Assembly (NCBI GenBank): GCA_913775005.1
Contig: CAJYKY010000140.1
Location: 1 to 15,148, forward strand
From: an uncultured Achromobacter sp.
GTDB taxonomy: Bacteria; Pseudomonadota; Gammaproteobacteria; Burkholderiales; Burkholderiaceae_B
Length of the DNA stretch: 15,148 nt
Direction of reading: 5' to 3'
The notes beneath the pieces are model-generated. The model was not told the origin of the DNA and made no database searches. It saw nothing but the letters and a program-made list of their open reading frames with translations. Position numbers and translations under genes: made by a program. How positions within the stretch are numbered: position 1 is the first letter of the stretch; each line of letters begins with the position of its first letter. Of this stretch, positions 1 to 7,684 are shown piece by piece.

Positions 1-102
1 GGCGCGGCGCGCGTGCGCTACGGTGTGGAAGCGTTGGCCGCGGTCGCCGTGCTACTGCTGGGCATCATGCTGCTGGGCGGCATGGTGGCGGGAGGCGGGT
101 AG
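1..102 (+). CDS. C-terminal fragment of a membrane protein (5' end outside window)
   Basis: The reading frame is open from the first base to a TAG stop and encodes 33 residues. A short charged/aromatic stretch (RVRYGVE) is followed by about 22 hydrophobic residues (ALAAVAVLLLGIMLLGGMV) and a glycine-rich end, which looks like the final transmembrane helix of an integral membrane protein. The gene converges on xerC. The family cannot be assigned from so short a tail. The 43 bases to the xerC stop hold a weak 5-bp hairpin without a T-run, so no terminator is claimed. Confidence 0.45.
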   Translation, partial: GAARVRYGVEALAAVAVLLLGIMLLGGMVAGGG

Positions 103-145
103 GGCGTATCGAGCCCACCGAAGCTCGCCCGGCGCCGAAACCAAT

Positions 146-1129
146 TCAGGATTTGCGCCCTGCGCGCGGATGGGCCTGGTCGTAGGCCTTGGCCAGATGT
201 TGGAAATCCAGCCGTGTGTAGACCTGCGTGGTCGAGATATTGGCGTGGCCCAGCATCTCTTGCACGGCGCGCAGATCCTGCGCCGATTGCAGCACGTGGC
301 TGGCGAAGCTGTGGCGCAGCACGTGCGGGTGCACGTGGGTGGGCAGCCCCGCCTGCTGCGCAATCTGCGCCAATTGCAGTTGCACGACACGCGGTGAAAT
401 GCGTTTGCCGCGCGTGCCAAGGAACAGGGCGGCGGCATCTTCCGGCGCGGCTGACGGCGGCGCCAGTTGCGGCCGGGCCGCGATCCATTTTTGCAGCGCG
501 GCAATAGCGGCCTGGCCCACCGGCACCGAGCGGCGCTTGCCGCCCTTGCCTAGCACCTCGACCTCGGCCTCGTCCAGCTTCAGCCAGCCGCGCGATTCGT
601 AGTCGGCCGTGCGCACGTAGCGCAGATCCAACCCCACCAGTTCCGACAACCGCAAGCCGCTGGAATACAGCAGTTCCAGCATGGCCTGGTCGCGCAAGGC
701 CGTGGCCTCGTTCGCTACCTTGGCGGGGGCGCGGTCCAGCAATGCCTGGGTGTGTTCCACCGACAGCGCCTTGGGCAGACCGCGCGGCGCCTTGGGCGCG
801 CGCACGCCGGCCACGGGGTTGCCCGCCATGCCCGCAGCGGGCGCCCACCATTGATAAAAGCCGCGCCAGGCCGCCAGCGTGCGCGCCAGGCTGCGAGGCC
901 CACGGCCTTGCGCGTGCAGCCGCGCAACGAACTGACGGATGTGGCCGTTGGACACCTTGTCCAAGGGCAGCCGAGCCTTGTCGGCAAGCTCGCGCAGAAA
1001 GTGCAGCTCACGCTGGTAGCCATCCAGCGTGTGGGGCGAGTAGCGGCGGTTGGTTTCCAGATGCCGCAGCCACGCCTGCATGGGATCGGGCAGTGCGCTG
1101 GGTTCCGTACCTTGCGATGCCTCTCTCAT
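146..1129 (-). CDS. xerC: Tyrosine recombinase XerC
   Basis: A 327-residue site-specific tyrosine recombinase. XerC works with XerD at dif in the cytoplasm to resolve chromosome dimers at division. The N-terminal SAM-like core-binding domain spans about residues 15-110 and the catalytic domain about 120-320. All family catalytic residues are visible: R160 (SSGLRLSEL), K195 (LGKGGKRR), H269 and R272 (HPHVLRHSF), H295 (MLGHANIS) and nucleophile Y304 (TQVYTRLD). The ATG has a GGAG nine bases upstream. The length is slightly above the usual ~300 because of a short N-terminal extension. It lies 24 bases after the DUF484 gene in the dapF-DUF484-xerC order conserved in many proteobacteria. That context, and the absence of phage or element genes nearby, argue for the housekeeping XerC rather than a mobile integrase. 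Confidence 0.95.
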   Translation of the reverse strand: MREASQGTEPSALPDPMQAWLRHLETNRRYSPHTLDGYQRELHFLRELADKARLPLDKVSNGHIRQFVARLHAQGRGPRSLARTLAAWRGFYQWWAPAAGMAGNPVAGVRAPKAPRGLPKALSVEHTQALLDRAPAKVANEATALRDQAMLELLYSSGLRLSELVGLDLRYVRTADYESRGWLKLDEAEVEVLGKGGKRRSVPVGQAAIAALQKWIAARPQLAPPSAAPEDAAALFLGTRGKRISPRVVQLQLAQIAQQAGLPTHVHPHVLRHSFASHVLQSAQDLRAVQEMLGHANISTTQVYTRLDFQHLAKAYDQAHPRAGRKS

Positions 1130-1153
1130 GGCCGCCCGCTCCGTCGTGCTGCG

Positions 1154-1831
1154 CTACGCCTTCGGCGAGGCCGGGTTCAGGCGGTGCAGCGCTGCCGAAG
1201 CCAGTTGGCCGATGGATTCAAGAAAGGTGGTGCCCATGTCGGGCGTGAAACGTTCGGCGTCGTCAGAGCCCAGCACCAGCAGGCCAACGGCGGGGCCATC
1301 GGCTTCCAGCCGCAACGGCACCAGCGCCAGCGACTTCGGCTTGCTGTCCAGCCAGCCGGCGGCTTCGAACTCGGTGTCGGTGCCGCAGTACGGCGTTTTC
1401 AGGCTGTCGGTAAACGTGCGCACGTCTTCCGATACCGCTTCGCCGTAGCCGGTTGCGGGCAATTCAGACAGGTTCCACAAGCGCAGCGCCACGTGGTTGA
1501 TGTCGAATTGCTCGGCCAGGCCCAGCGCGATTTCGCCCGGCACGCGCTGCGGGTCGATTTCAGACAGCAGGCGGCAGCACCATTTGGCCACGTGCGTGCC
1601 GATGCTTTCGTTGGCGGTGGCGTTGCGCACCAGTTCTTGCAGGCGCCATTCCAGTTCGCGGTTGCGTTCGCGCAGCGTCAGGATCTGGCGTTCACCCAGC
1701 GAAATGGCGCGCGAGCCGTGAGGGTGCGGCACTTGCAGGGTGGCGAACACCTCGGCGTGTTCATCGAAGAAACCGGGGTGGTCTTGCAGGAAAGCGGCGA
1801 TGTCCTGGGCGGTGAAAGAAGTATCAGTCAT
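1154..1831 (-). CDS. DUF484 family protein (GAF-like)
   Basis: A 225-residue protein of the DUF484 family. The N-terminus has the family pattern of a short helical region (AAFLQDHPGFFDEHAEVF) followed by the PHPHGSRAISLGERQ segment. A charged likely coiled coil follows at about residues 45-70 (LRERNRELEWRLQELV), then a GAF-like domain at about 75-220. No signal peptide or membrane segment is present, so it is cytoplasmic. The molecular function of DUF484 is not established; the gene is repeatedly found between dapF and xerC. The dapF stop lies 4 bases before this ATG and no clear Shine-Dalgarno is visible, so translation is probably coupled to dapF. Confidence 0.88.
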   Translation of the reverse strand: MTDTSFTAQDIAAFLQDHPGFFDEHAEVFATLQVPHPHGSRAISLGERQILTLRERNRELEWRLQELVRNATANESIGTHVAKWCCRLLSEIDPQRVPGEIALGLAEQFDINHVALRLWNLSELPATGYGEAVSEDVRTFTDSLKTPYCGTDTEFEAAGWLDSKPKSLALVPLRLEADGPAVGLLVLGSDDAERFTPDMGTTFLESIGQLASAALHRLNPASPKA

Positions 1832-1835
1832 AAGG

Positions 1836-2729
1836 TCAGCGATTCAGCGCCATGGAAAAGACGAGCTTGTCGATGTCGACCTGCCCGGCGAACACGGATT
1901 CGGCGGGGCCGGTCATGCGCAGTTGTTCGCCGTTCCAGGCAATGGTGAGGACGCCGCCGCGCGTTTGTACACGCACAGGAGATTCCAGCAGGCCGCGGCG
2001 GATGCCGGCTGCGACGGCGGCGCAGGCGCCAGTGCCGCAAGCCAGCGTTTCGCCCACGCCGCGTTCGAACACGCGCAGGCGGATGTTGTGGCGGTCTACG
2101 ACTTGCATGAAGCCGGCGTTGACGCGGCGTGCAAAGCGCGGATGGGTTTCGATCAGCGGGCCCTGGATGGCGACGGGCGCAGTGTCCACGTCGTCAACCA
2201 CTTGCACCGCGTGGGGGTTCGAGATGGCCACGGCCGACAGCAACACCTTGTTGGCCACGCCAGCGGGCGTATCCAGCGTCAATTCCCAGAGCGTGTCTTC
2301 GCCTTGGGTCTGCGAAGGCAGGCCGGCGGTGTCAAAGGGAAGCGAGGGGGGGTCGAAACGGGTGCTGCCCATTTCCACGGTGACCTGTTCGTCGTCGCCT
2401 TCGTCCAGCACGAGGATGCCGGTAGCGATTTCGGCGCGCAGCGGATTGCGGTCGGACAGGCCTTGTTCATGCACGAAGCGCACAAAACAACGCGCGCCAT
2501 TGCCGCAGTGCTCGACTTCACTGCCGTCGCAATTAAAGATGCGGTAGCGGAAATCGGCGTCGGGGCGGGTGGCGCGTTCCACCAGCAGGATCTGGTCGGC
2601 GCCGATGCCAAAGTGGCGGTCGCCCAGCGCGCGGGCGCGTTCGGGCGTCATGTCGATGGTTTGGCGGACCCCGTCGAGCACGACGAAATCATTGCCTGCG
2701 CCATGCATTTTGGTGAAGTTCCAGTTCAT
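1836..2729 (-). CDS. dapF: Diaminopimelate epimerase
   Basis: Interconverts LL- and meso-diaminopimelate in the cytoplasm, supplying lysine and the peptidoglycan cross-link residue. The protein opens with the family hallmark FTKMHGAGNDFVVLDG. Both active-site cysteines are present in their motifs: C75 in EHCGNGARC and C231 in ACGTGACAAVAAG (297-residue numbering). The two-lobed DapF fold is complete, and the length is only slightly above the usual ~275. I chose the ATG at 2729 because family members begin within a few residues of FTKMHGAGNDF; an in-frame ATG at 2747 adds six residues (MGDNRE) and cannot be excluded, as neither has a strong ribosome binding site. A 68-86 base gap separates it from the upstream acyltransferase; DUF484 and xerC follow closely. 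Confidence 0.95.
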   Translation of the reverse strand: MNWNFTKMHGAGNDFVVLDGVRQTIDMTPERARALGDRHFGIGADQILLVERATRPDADFRYRIFNCDGSEVEHCGNGARCFVRFVHEQGLSDRNPLRAEIATGILVLDEGDDEQVTVEMGSTRFDPPSLPFDTAGLPSQTQGEDTLWELTLDTPAGVANKVLLSAVAISNPHAVQVVDDVDTAPVAIQGPLIETHPRFARRVNAGFMQVVDRHNIRLRVFERGVGETLACGTGACAAVAAGIRRGLLESPVRVQTRGGVLTIAWNGEQLRMTGPAESVFAGQVDIDKLVFSMALNR

Positions 2730-2815
2730 TTCGCGATTATCGCCCATTATTCAAACGCAGCCTGCTTGCGGGAACGCGTTGGCGGCCGGTGCGTGGCCAA
2801 CGCGAGGCCAGCGCC

Positions 2816-3709
2816 TTAATACAGTTTGGCCTCGCCCGGCGGGCGGGTCTTGAAGCGGCGGTGCACCCAGTAATACTGGCTGGGGCAGCGGCGCACCCAG
2901 GTTTCGAGCTCGCGGTTCAGACGGGCGGTGGCGGCTTCCAGCGTGTCGTCGCCGGGGAAGTTTTCCAGCGGCGGCAGCACGTCCACATGGTAGCGGCCGG
3001 TTTCCGGGTTCCAGAACCCGACGATGGGCATGACGGCCGCGTTCCATTTCTGCGCCAGTTGGGCCGTGGCCAGCAAGGTCGCGGCCTGCACGCCAAAGAA
3101 CGGCACGAATACCGAGCCCTGGCGGCCGAAGTCCATGTCGGGCAGGTAGTACACCGGGCGGGGTGCGCGCAGATGACGGATCAGGTCGCGCACGCCGTCC
3201 TTGCGGCTGACCAGGAACACTTCGTTAAAGCGCGCGCGGCCAGCGGCGACCACGGCATCGATGTGCGGATCGCTTTGCGGCGTGTACATCGTGGCGGCGC
3301 TGGGCACTTCCATGGTCAGGCGGGTGGCGGCGGCGTCCAGCCCGATGAAGTGGGGCGCCAGCAAGATCACCGGTTTGCCTTCGGCGATCAGCGCGTTGAT
3401 GCGCTCGGCGCCGCTTTGCGTGACCAGGTCCTTGACCGCCTGGGGCGTGCCATACCAAAGCACGCCGCGGTCGACGATGGATTGCGCCAGCGCGCGAAAG
3501 TGGTCCGCCAGCCATTGCTCGCGCACGGCAGCGGGCTGGTCAGGAAAGCACAGTTCAAGATTGCGGCGCACGATGCGCGCACGCGACTTGGCCAGGCGCG
3601 GCGCCAGCCACCCCAGCACCGCGCCGATACGCTGTCGCGTCGACGGTTTGATGCGGCCAAACCACTTGAGCAGGTTGACGAGCGTGCGCGTTTTCTTTGA
3701 ATCGGTCAT
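2816..3709 (-). CDS. lpxL: LpxL/HtrB-type lipid A late acyltransferase
   Basis: A 297-residue lysophospholipid/lipid A acyltransferase of the LpxL/LpxM family, which transfers an acyl chain from acyl-ACP to the lipid A precursor at the inner membrane. The catalytic HX4D motif is at H120-D125 (LLAPHFIGLDAAA). PDMDFGRQGSVFVPFFG at about 190-206 is the family's substrate-site block, and YYWVHRRFKTRPPGE near the C-terminus is typical of LpxL. The N-terminal region (about 9-40) is amphipathic and probably membrane associated. It is 37 bases downstream of a paralogue and upstream of dapF. Bordetella is known to carry two late acyltransferases (LpxL1 and LpxL2) attaching secondary acyl chains; which of those this gene matches cannot be decided here. 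The ribosome binding site is weak. Confidence 0.87.
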   Translation of the reverse strand: MTDSKKTRTLVNLLKWFGRIKPSTRQRIGAVLGWLAPRLAKSRARIVRRNLELCFPDQPAAVREQWLADHFRALAQSIVDRGVLWYGTPQAVKDLVTQSGAERINALIAEGKPVILLAPHFIGLDAAATRLTMEVPSAATMYTPQSDPHIDAVVAAGRARFNEVFLVSRKDGVRDLIRHLRAPRPVYYLPDMDFGRQGSVFVPFFGVQAATLLATAQLAQKWNAAVMPIVGFWNPETGRYHVDVLPPLENFPGDDTLEAATARLNRELETWVRRCPSQYYWVHRRFKTRPPGEAKLY

Positions 3710-3746
3710 CTTTGGGAGTCGGTCCGGGCGGCGGGGGGCAGGGGCG

Positions 3747-4625
3747 TCAAAGAACCGGGGGCGGTTCCGAAGCGGCCTTGACGGAATCGGGCGCCGGGGG
3801 CGCGCCGCGCGGGGTCTTGTAGCGGTTGTAGCTCCAGAGGTATTGCTCGGGGCAGCGCCGGATCAGCGTTTCCATCGCGGCGTTGATCAGCGCGGCCTGC
3901 GCCTCGGGTTCGGCCGGCAGCGGCTCTGGCACACGCACGTAATGAATGCGCCAGCCCCGGCCATTGGGCAGGCGCTCGCCTGCGGTCAGGATGATGGGCA
4001 CGTTCGTTTGCGTAGCCAGCTTGCTGGGCAGGGTCATCGTGTAGGCCAGACGGCCAAAGAACGGCACCCACACGCCGTCGCCGACGCTGGGCGCCTGATC
4101 GGGCAGCATGCCCACGGACTCGCCGCGGCGCAGCGCGCGCACAAATTCCCGCACGCCCTGCATGGTGGCCGGCACGGCGTTGACGGCCGAGCTGTTGCGT
4201 GCGGTCTCCAGCAAGGGCGCCAGGATGTCTTTGCGAGGGGGGCGGAACATCACCGTCATCGGCATCTGGCGCGCCAGATAGCGGGCGGTGATTTCAAAGC
4301 AGCCCAGGTGCGGCGTCAGGAACAAGATGCCGCGCCCTTCAGCCCGTGCGGCGGCGACGATGGCGTTGTCGTCCGACACCACTTGCGCCAGGCTTTGCTC
4401 GTTCTTGAACCAGACGCGCGGATTCTCCAGGATCATGGCGCCGGTTTCGGCGGCCGCCCGCCGCGCGAACGCCGCGCCCGGATAACCGGCCTGCGCGGCA
4501 TTGGCCTGCAAGCGCCGGCGGTACTTGCCCGGCCAGGCGTACACGGCCAGCCCGGCCGCGCGCCCGATGGCGTGCGCGACGGGTAGCGGCAGGGCGGCAA
4601 AGAGTCGGAACAGGGCGAGCAGCAT
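3747..4625 (-). CDS. Second LpxL-type lysophospholipid/lipid A acyltransferase
   Basis: A 292-residue paralogue of the downstream acyltransferase and probably the first gene of the minus-strand run. Its HX4E catalytic motif is at H106-E111 (LTPHLGCFEIT), with the LPDQAPSVGDGVWVPFFG block at about 174-191 and QYLWSYNRYKTPRG near the C-terminus. The N-terminus (MLLALFRLFAALPLPVAHAIG) is hydrophobic and likely anchors it to the inner membrane. The role is inferred as addition of a secondary acyl chain to lipid A; acylation of another lysolipid is possible. The two paralogues differ in the acid of the motif (D versus E), both allowed in the family, and in the substrate block, so they probably have different acyl or positional specificity. 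The C-terminus is an unusual proline/alanine-rich tail (about 274-292). No good Shine-Dalgarno precedes the only in-frame ATG. Confidence 0.85.
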   Translation of the reverse strand: MLLALFRLFAALPLPVAHAIGRAAGLAVYAWPGKYRRRLQANAAQAGYPGAAFARRAAAETGAMILENPRVWFKNEQSLAQVVSDDNAIVAAARAEGRGILFLTPHLGCFEITARYLARQMPMTVMFRPPRKDILAPLLETARNSSAVNAVPATMQGVREFVRALRRGESVGMLPDQAPSVGDGVWVPFFGRLAYTMTLPSKLATQTNVPIILTAGERLPNGRGWRIHYVRVPEPLPAEPEAQAALINAAMETLIRRCPEQYLWSYNRYKTPRGAPPAPDSVKAASEPPPVL

Positions 4626-4900
4626 GCGGCAAATGAAAAAGGACGGGCAGGGTCATGCCGGTGTTCGGGCATATGGTTACACCCCCGGCGCGAGCATAAG
4701 AACGGCATTTTCGCTTAAAATCCGTCCAGTCGCCGAGTTAACCGACAACTTGCGGGGCGACGGCAAGGGTGCAGCGCCATGCGCGGCCCAAGCCAAATCC
4801 GCTAAAGCGTCGCGCCCAGATCAGCGTTGTCACGCAGTCCGGGGTGCAACGCGCCTCGTGAACCTCTGCGCCGGCCAGGCCGGACACTAAGGACGCATCT
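4626..4900. promoter_or_regulatory. Divergent intergenic region with long metK leader
   Basis: This 275-base gap separates the acyltransferase run (minus) from metK (plus). A possible plus-strand -10 (TAAAAT, 4716-4721) would give a transcript start near 4728 and a leader of about 170 bases; no convincing -35 is present, so this promoter is weak evidence. Within the leader, a 6-bp inverted repeat GTCGCC/GGCGAC pairs 4729-4734 with 4756-4761. A stronger hairpin/pseudoknot lies at 4824-4885 and is listed separately. No small reading frame with a credible start was recognised. Confidence 0.4.
4824..4885 (+). promoter_or_regulatory. Candidate H-type pseudoknot in the metK 5' leader
   Basis: GCGTTG-T-CAC (4824-4833) pairs with GTG-CAACGC (4844-4852), making nine pairs with one bulged T around the ten-base loop 4834-4843. 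The loop contains GTCCGG (4837-4842), which is perfectly complementary to CCGGAC (4880-4885), ending three bases before the metK Shine-Dalgarno AAGGA (4889-4893). Loop GTCC could instead pair with GGAC that overlaps the Shine-Dalgarno (4891-4894). This geometry is that of translation-controlling pseudoknot riboswitches. With GTCCGG/CCGGAC as the outer helix, the internal TGCAACG and GCCAGG faintly recall the SAH riboswitch, but its conserved core is not complete. The pairings are seen; a regulatory function is inferred. Confidence 0.4.
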
Positions 4901-6064
4901 GTGGCCAATAACGATTTTCTCTTCACTTCCGAATCCGTCTCTGAAGGCCATCCCGACAAGGTTGCCGACCAGATTTCCGATTCGATCCTCGACGCCATCT
5001 TCACGCAAGACCCGAACGCGCGCGTTGCAGCTGAAACGCTGTGCAACACGGGCCTGGTCGTGCTGGCCGGTGAAATCACCACCACCGCCAACGTCGATTA
5101 CATCCAGGTTGCGCGCGACACGATCCGCCGCATCGGCTACGACAACACCGAATACGGCATCGACTACAAGGGTTGCGCCGTGCTGGTGGCGTACGACAAG
5201 CAGTCGCCGGACATCGCCCAGGGCGTGGACCGCAGCTCGGAAGACTATCTGAACCAGGGCGCGGGCGACCAAGGCCTGATGTTCGGTTATGCGTGCGATG
5301 AAACGCCTGACCTGATGCCGGCTCCGATCTGGTACGCGCACCGTCTGGTGCAGCGCCAGAGCGAACTGCGTAAAGACGGCCGCCTGCCGTGGCTGCGCCC
5401 GGACGCCAAATCGCAAGTCACGTTCCGCTATATCGACGGCCGCCCGGCGGAAGTCGACACCGTGGTGTTGTCGACCCAGCACGCGCCGGAAGTCACGCAA
5501 GAAACCATCCGCGAAGCCGTCATTGAAGACATCATCAAGCCGAGCTTCCCCGAAGGCCTGATCACCCCGCAAACGAAGTTCCTGGTCAACCCGACCGGCC
5601 GCTTCGTTATCGGCGGCCCGCAAGGCGATTGCGGCCTGACCGGCCGCAAGATCATCGTCGACACCTACGGCGGCGCATGCCCGCACGGTGGCGGCGCGTT
5701 CTCGGGCAAGGATCCGTCCAAGGTTGACCGTTCGGCCGCCTACGCTGCCCGTTACGTCGCCAAGAACATCGTGGCCGCCGGTCTGGCGCGTCAGTGCCAG
5801 GTGCAGGTCAGCTACGCCATCGGCGTGGCCGAACCCATCAACATCACCGTTTACACGGAAGGCACGGGCGTCATCCCCGACGACCAGATCGCCAAGCTGG
5901 TGCGCGAGCACTTCGACCTGCGTCCGAAGGGCATCGTGAACATGCTGGATCTGCTGCGCCCGATCTACGCGAAGACCGCCGCCTATGGCCACTTTGGCCG
6001 TTCCGAGCCGGAATTCTCGTGGGAAGCCACGGACAAGGTCCAGGAACTGAAAAAGGCGCTGTAA
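4901..6064 (+). CDS. metK: S-adenosylmethionine synthetase
   Basis: Makes S-adenosylmethionine from methionine and ATP in the cytoplasm. The 387-residue length is normal for the family. Motifs in order: GHPDK (16-20, ATP binding), GAGDQGLMFGYACDE (120-134), CGLTGRKIIVDTYGG (244-258) and the phosphate-binding GGGAFSGKDPSKVDRSAAY (263-281). The start is GTG, chosen because it gives the family N-terminus (MANNDFLFTSESVSEGHPDK) and has AAGGA seven bases upstream. The gene stands alone: divergent from the acyltransferases, with a long structured leader, and closed by an intrinsic terminator. The leader suggests post-transcriptional control, possibly by the product SAM or by SAH, which is inference. 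Confidence 0.98.
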   Translation: MANNDFLFTSESVSEGHPDKVADQISDSILDAIFTQDPNARVAAETLCNTGLVVLAGEITTTANVDYIQVARDTIRRIGYDNTEYGIDYKGCAVLVAYDKQSPDIAQGVDRSSEDYLNQGAGDQGLMFGYACDETPDLMPAPIWYAHRLVQRQSELRKDGRLPWLRPDAKSQVTFRYIDGRPAEVDTVVLSTQHAPEVTQETIREAVIEDIIKPSFPEGLITPQTKFLVNPTGRFVIGGPQGDCGLTGRKIIVDTYGGACPHGGGAFSGKDPSKVDRSAAYAARYVAKNIVAAGLARQCQVQVSYAIGVAEPINITVYTEGTGVIPDDQIAKLVREHFDLRPKGIVNMLDLLRPIYAKTAAYGHFGRSEPEFSWEATDKVQELKKAL

Positions 6065-6124
6065 TTCTGGCGCAGTAGCTCAGGCGGTCTGAATCTAGCA
6101 CCACCGCCGCAGCGCTACATGAAG

Positions 6125-6160
6125 AACGCCCCGCGCACATTGCGCCGGGGCGTTTTTTTT
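6125..6160 (+). terminator. Rho-independent terminator of metK
   Basis: AACGCCCCG (6125-6133) pairs perfectly with CGGGGCGTT (6146-6154), with a possible inner GCGCA/TGCGC extension, followed by a run of eight T (6153-6160). It lies about 60 bases after the metK stop and just before the convergent amidase stop. On the minus strand the tail has only scattered T, so it is mainly a metK terminator. Confidence 0.9.
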
Positions 6161-6179
6161 GGCCTGCTGGCTGACGGAC

Positions 6180-7610
6180 TTACAAGCCCCAGTGCGACAG
6201 ATCCGGCAAACGCGGCTCCGGCGCCAGCACGCGTTCCAGCGCCGTGGCGGCGTCCAGCAAGGCGCTGTCGCCACCGGCTGGGGCCAAGAGCTGCACGGCC
6301 ATCGGCATGCCGTCGCCGTCAAAACCGGCCGGCAAGGCGATGGCCGCCGCGCCCAGGAAATTAGCGGGACGCAGCAATTTGCCTAACCCGGCGTGGCGCA
6401 CGTCTTGCGCGTCCAGCGCCTGCGCAGCCTGATCGCACGCCGGCATCAGCAGCGCGTCCACGCCTTGCATGGCGCTGGCGAAGGTCGCCATGTCCGTCTG
6501 GCGGCGCAGCAGCGCGGCTTCATAACTGGCCTGCGAAATCCGTCCGCCCGCCGCGATGCGGGCGCGCACCACTTCCCACAACGGCGCGTCTGGGTTCTCG
6601 GCCAGCGCGCCGTAATAGCGATAGGCCTCGTAGGCCAGCACCAGCGAGTTGTCATCGGCCATTTGTGCAAATGACAGCGTGGCGGGCGGGTGCCAGGCCG
6701 TGGGCGTGAGGCCGGCCTGCGCCAGCCGTTCTTGCGCCTGATGCCAGCTTTGCAGGCCGGCGTCGGTCAGCGGCGCGGGCCAGGCTTCCGGGGCCAGGAC
6801 GGCCACCGTGTTGCCCCCATAAGGCGCGGGGTGGCGCAGCGCGGTGACGCAGCCGGTGGGCAAGGCGAGCGTCGCGGCGTCGTCCACATCGGGGCCGGCC
6901 AGCAACTGGGTAAGCAGGCGCGCATCGGCCACGTTGCGGGCGATGGGCCCCAGCACGTCCAGCGTGTCGGACAGCGGCAGGCAGCCCGCCCGGCTGATCA
7001 GCCCCGAAGACGGCTTGTAGCCCACCAGCCCGTTCAATGCGGCCGGCGCGCGGACCGAGCCGCCCGTGTCGCCGCCCAGCGCAATCGGCGCCAGGCCCGC
7101 CGCCACGGCCACGCCTGCGCCGCTGGACGAACCGCCCGGTGCGCGCGCGACCGCCGCATCCCAGGGGTTGCGCGCCGTGCCTTGCGTGGGGTTCTGGCCC
7201 GACAGCCCGAACGCGAACTCCGTCATGCGCGTCTTGCCCAGAATCACCATGCCTTGCGCTGCCAACAGGCGCACGGCCGCCGAGGTCTCGTCGCTGATGA
7301 CGCCGCGCCGGCTTTCCGAGCCGCCGGTGGTGGGCGTGCCTTGCCATTGGATGCTGTCTTTCACGGCCACCGGCACCCCGTGCAGCGGGCCGGTGGGCAC
7401 GCCCGCGGCTTGCAGGCGGTCAGCGGCGTCGGCCTGCGCCAACGCGCGTTCGGCGGTCACTTCGCTGTAGGCCGCCAGCGCGCCGGCGCGTTCGATGCGG
7501 TCCAGGAAATGCTGGGTCACCTGGCGCGAACTCAGTTCACGTTGACGGATGGCGCGAGCGAGTTCGCGGGCGTCTCGGAAATGCAGGGCGGTGGTGTCGT
7601 GTTGGAGCAT
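6180..7610 (-). CDS. Amidase signature (AS) family hydrolase
   Basis: A 476-residue cytoplasmic hydrolase of the amidase signature superfamily (GatA/FAAH-like fold), which splits amide bonds with a Ser-cisSer-Lys triad. The triad is visible: K84 (VPVAVKDS), cis-serine S161 (PGGSSSGAG) and nucleophile S185 (GGDTGGSVRAP). The S161-S185 distance of 24 matches characterised members. There is no signal peptide. The substrate cannot be read from sequence; a role in using an amide imported by the adjacent transporter is inferred from position. No gatB/gatC lies nearby and the flanks differ from tRNA amidotransferase operons, so a GatA role is unlikely. It starts only 17 bases after the T-run of a strong terminator that follows the transporter gene, and its ribosome binding site is weak (GAGA close to the ATG). 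Confidence 0.9.
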   Translation of the reverse strand: MLQHDTTALHFRDARELARAIRQRELSSRQVTQHFLDRIERAGALAAYSEVTAERALAQADAADRLQAAGVPTGPLHGVPVAVKDSIQWQGTPTTGGSESRRGVISDETSAAVRLLAAQGMVILGKTRMTEFAFGLSGQNPTQGTARNPWDAAVARAPGGSSSGAGVAVAAGLAPIALGGDTGGSVRAPAALNGLVGYKPSSGLISRAGCLPLSDTLDVLGPIARNVADARLLTQLLAGPDVDDAATLALPTGCVTALRHPAPYGGNTVAVLAPEAWPAPLTDAGLQSWHQAQERLAQAGLTPTAWHPPATLSFAQMADDNSLVLAYEAYRYYGALAENPDAPLWEVVRARIAAGGRISQASYEAALLRRQTDMATFASAMQGVDALLMPACDQAAQALDAQDVRHAGLGKLLRPANFLGAAAIALPAGFDGDGMPMAVQLLAPAGGDSALLDAATALERVLAPEPRLPDLSHWGL

Positions 7611-7627
7611 GAGTCTCGTGAAAATAG

Positions 7628-7661
7628 AAAAAGCTTTCCGGCCGTTGCGGGGCCGGAAAGC
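7628..7661 (-). terminator. Rho-independent terminator between transporter and amidase genes
   Basis: Read on the minus strand, GCTTTCCGGCC (7661-7651) and GGCCGGAAAGC (7643-7633) form a perfect 11-bp stem with a 7-base loop, followed by TTTTT (7632-7628). It begins 23 bases after the transporter stop and ends 17 bases before the amidase ATG. It should stop most transporter transcripts before the amidase unless read-through is regulated. Confidence 0.88.
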
Positions 7662-7684
7662 GTTTGCATCAGGGGCGCGCGGAT

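Noticed and set aside
146..1129. XerC as a phage or island integrase
   Set aside because: The dapF-DUF484-xerC order and XerC-like length and motifs indicate the housekeeping gene; no attachment repeats or element genes were seen.
752..1948. 398-residue open frame on the plus strand
   Set aside because: It is antisense to xerC and DUF484, has no recognisable family, and is typical of shadow frames in GC-rich DNA.
4837..4885. Standard SAH riboswitch
   Set aside because: The enclosing helix and fragments such as GCCAGG are present, but the conserved GAGGAGCGCUGC core is not, so the element is reported only as a candidate pseudoknot.
6180..7610. Amidase as GatA of the tRNA amidotransferase
   Set aside because: No gatB or gatC is adjacent and the neighbours are a transporter and a regulator; the AS triad alone does not specify GatA.
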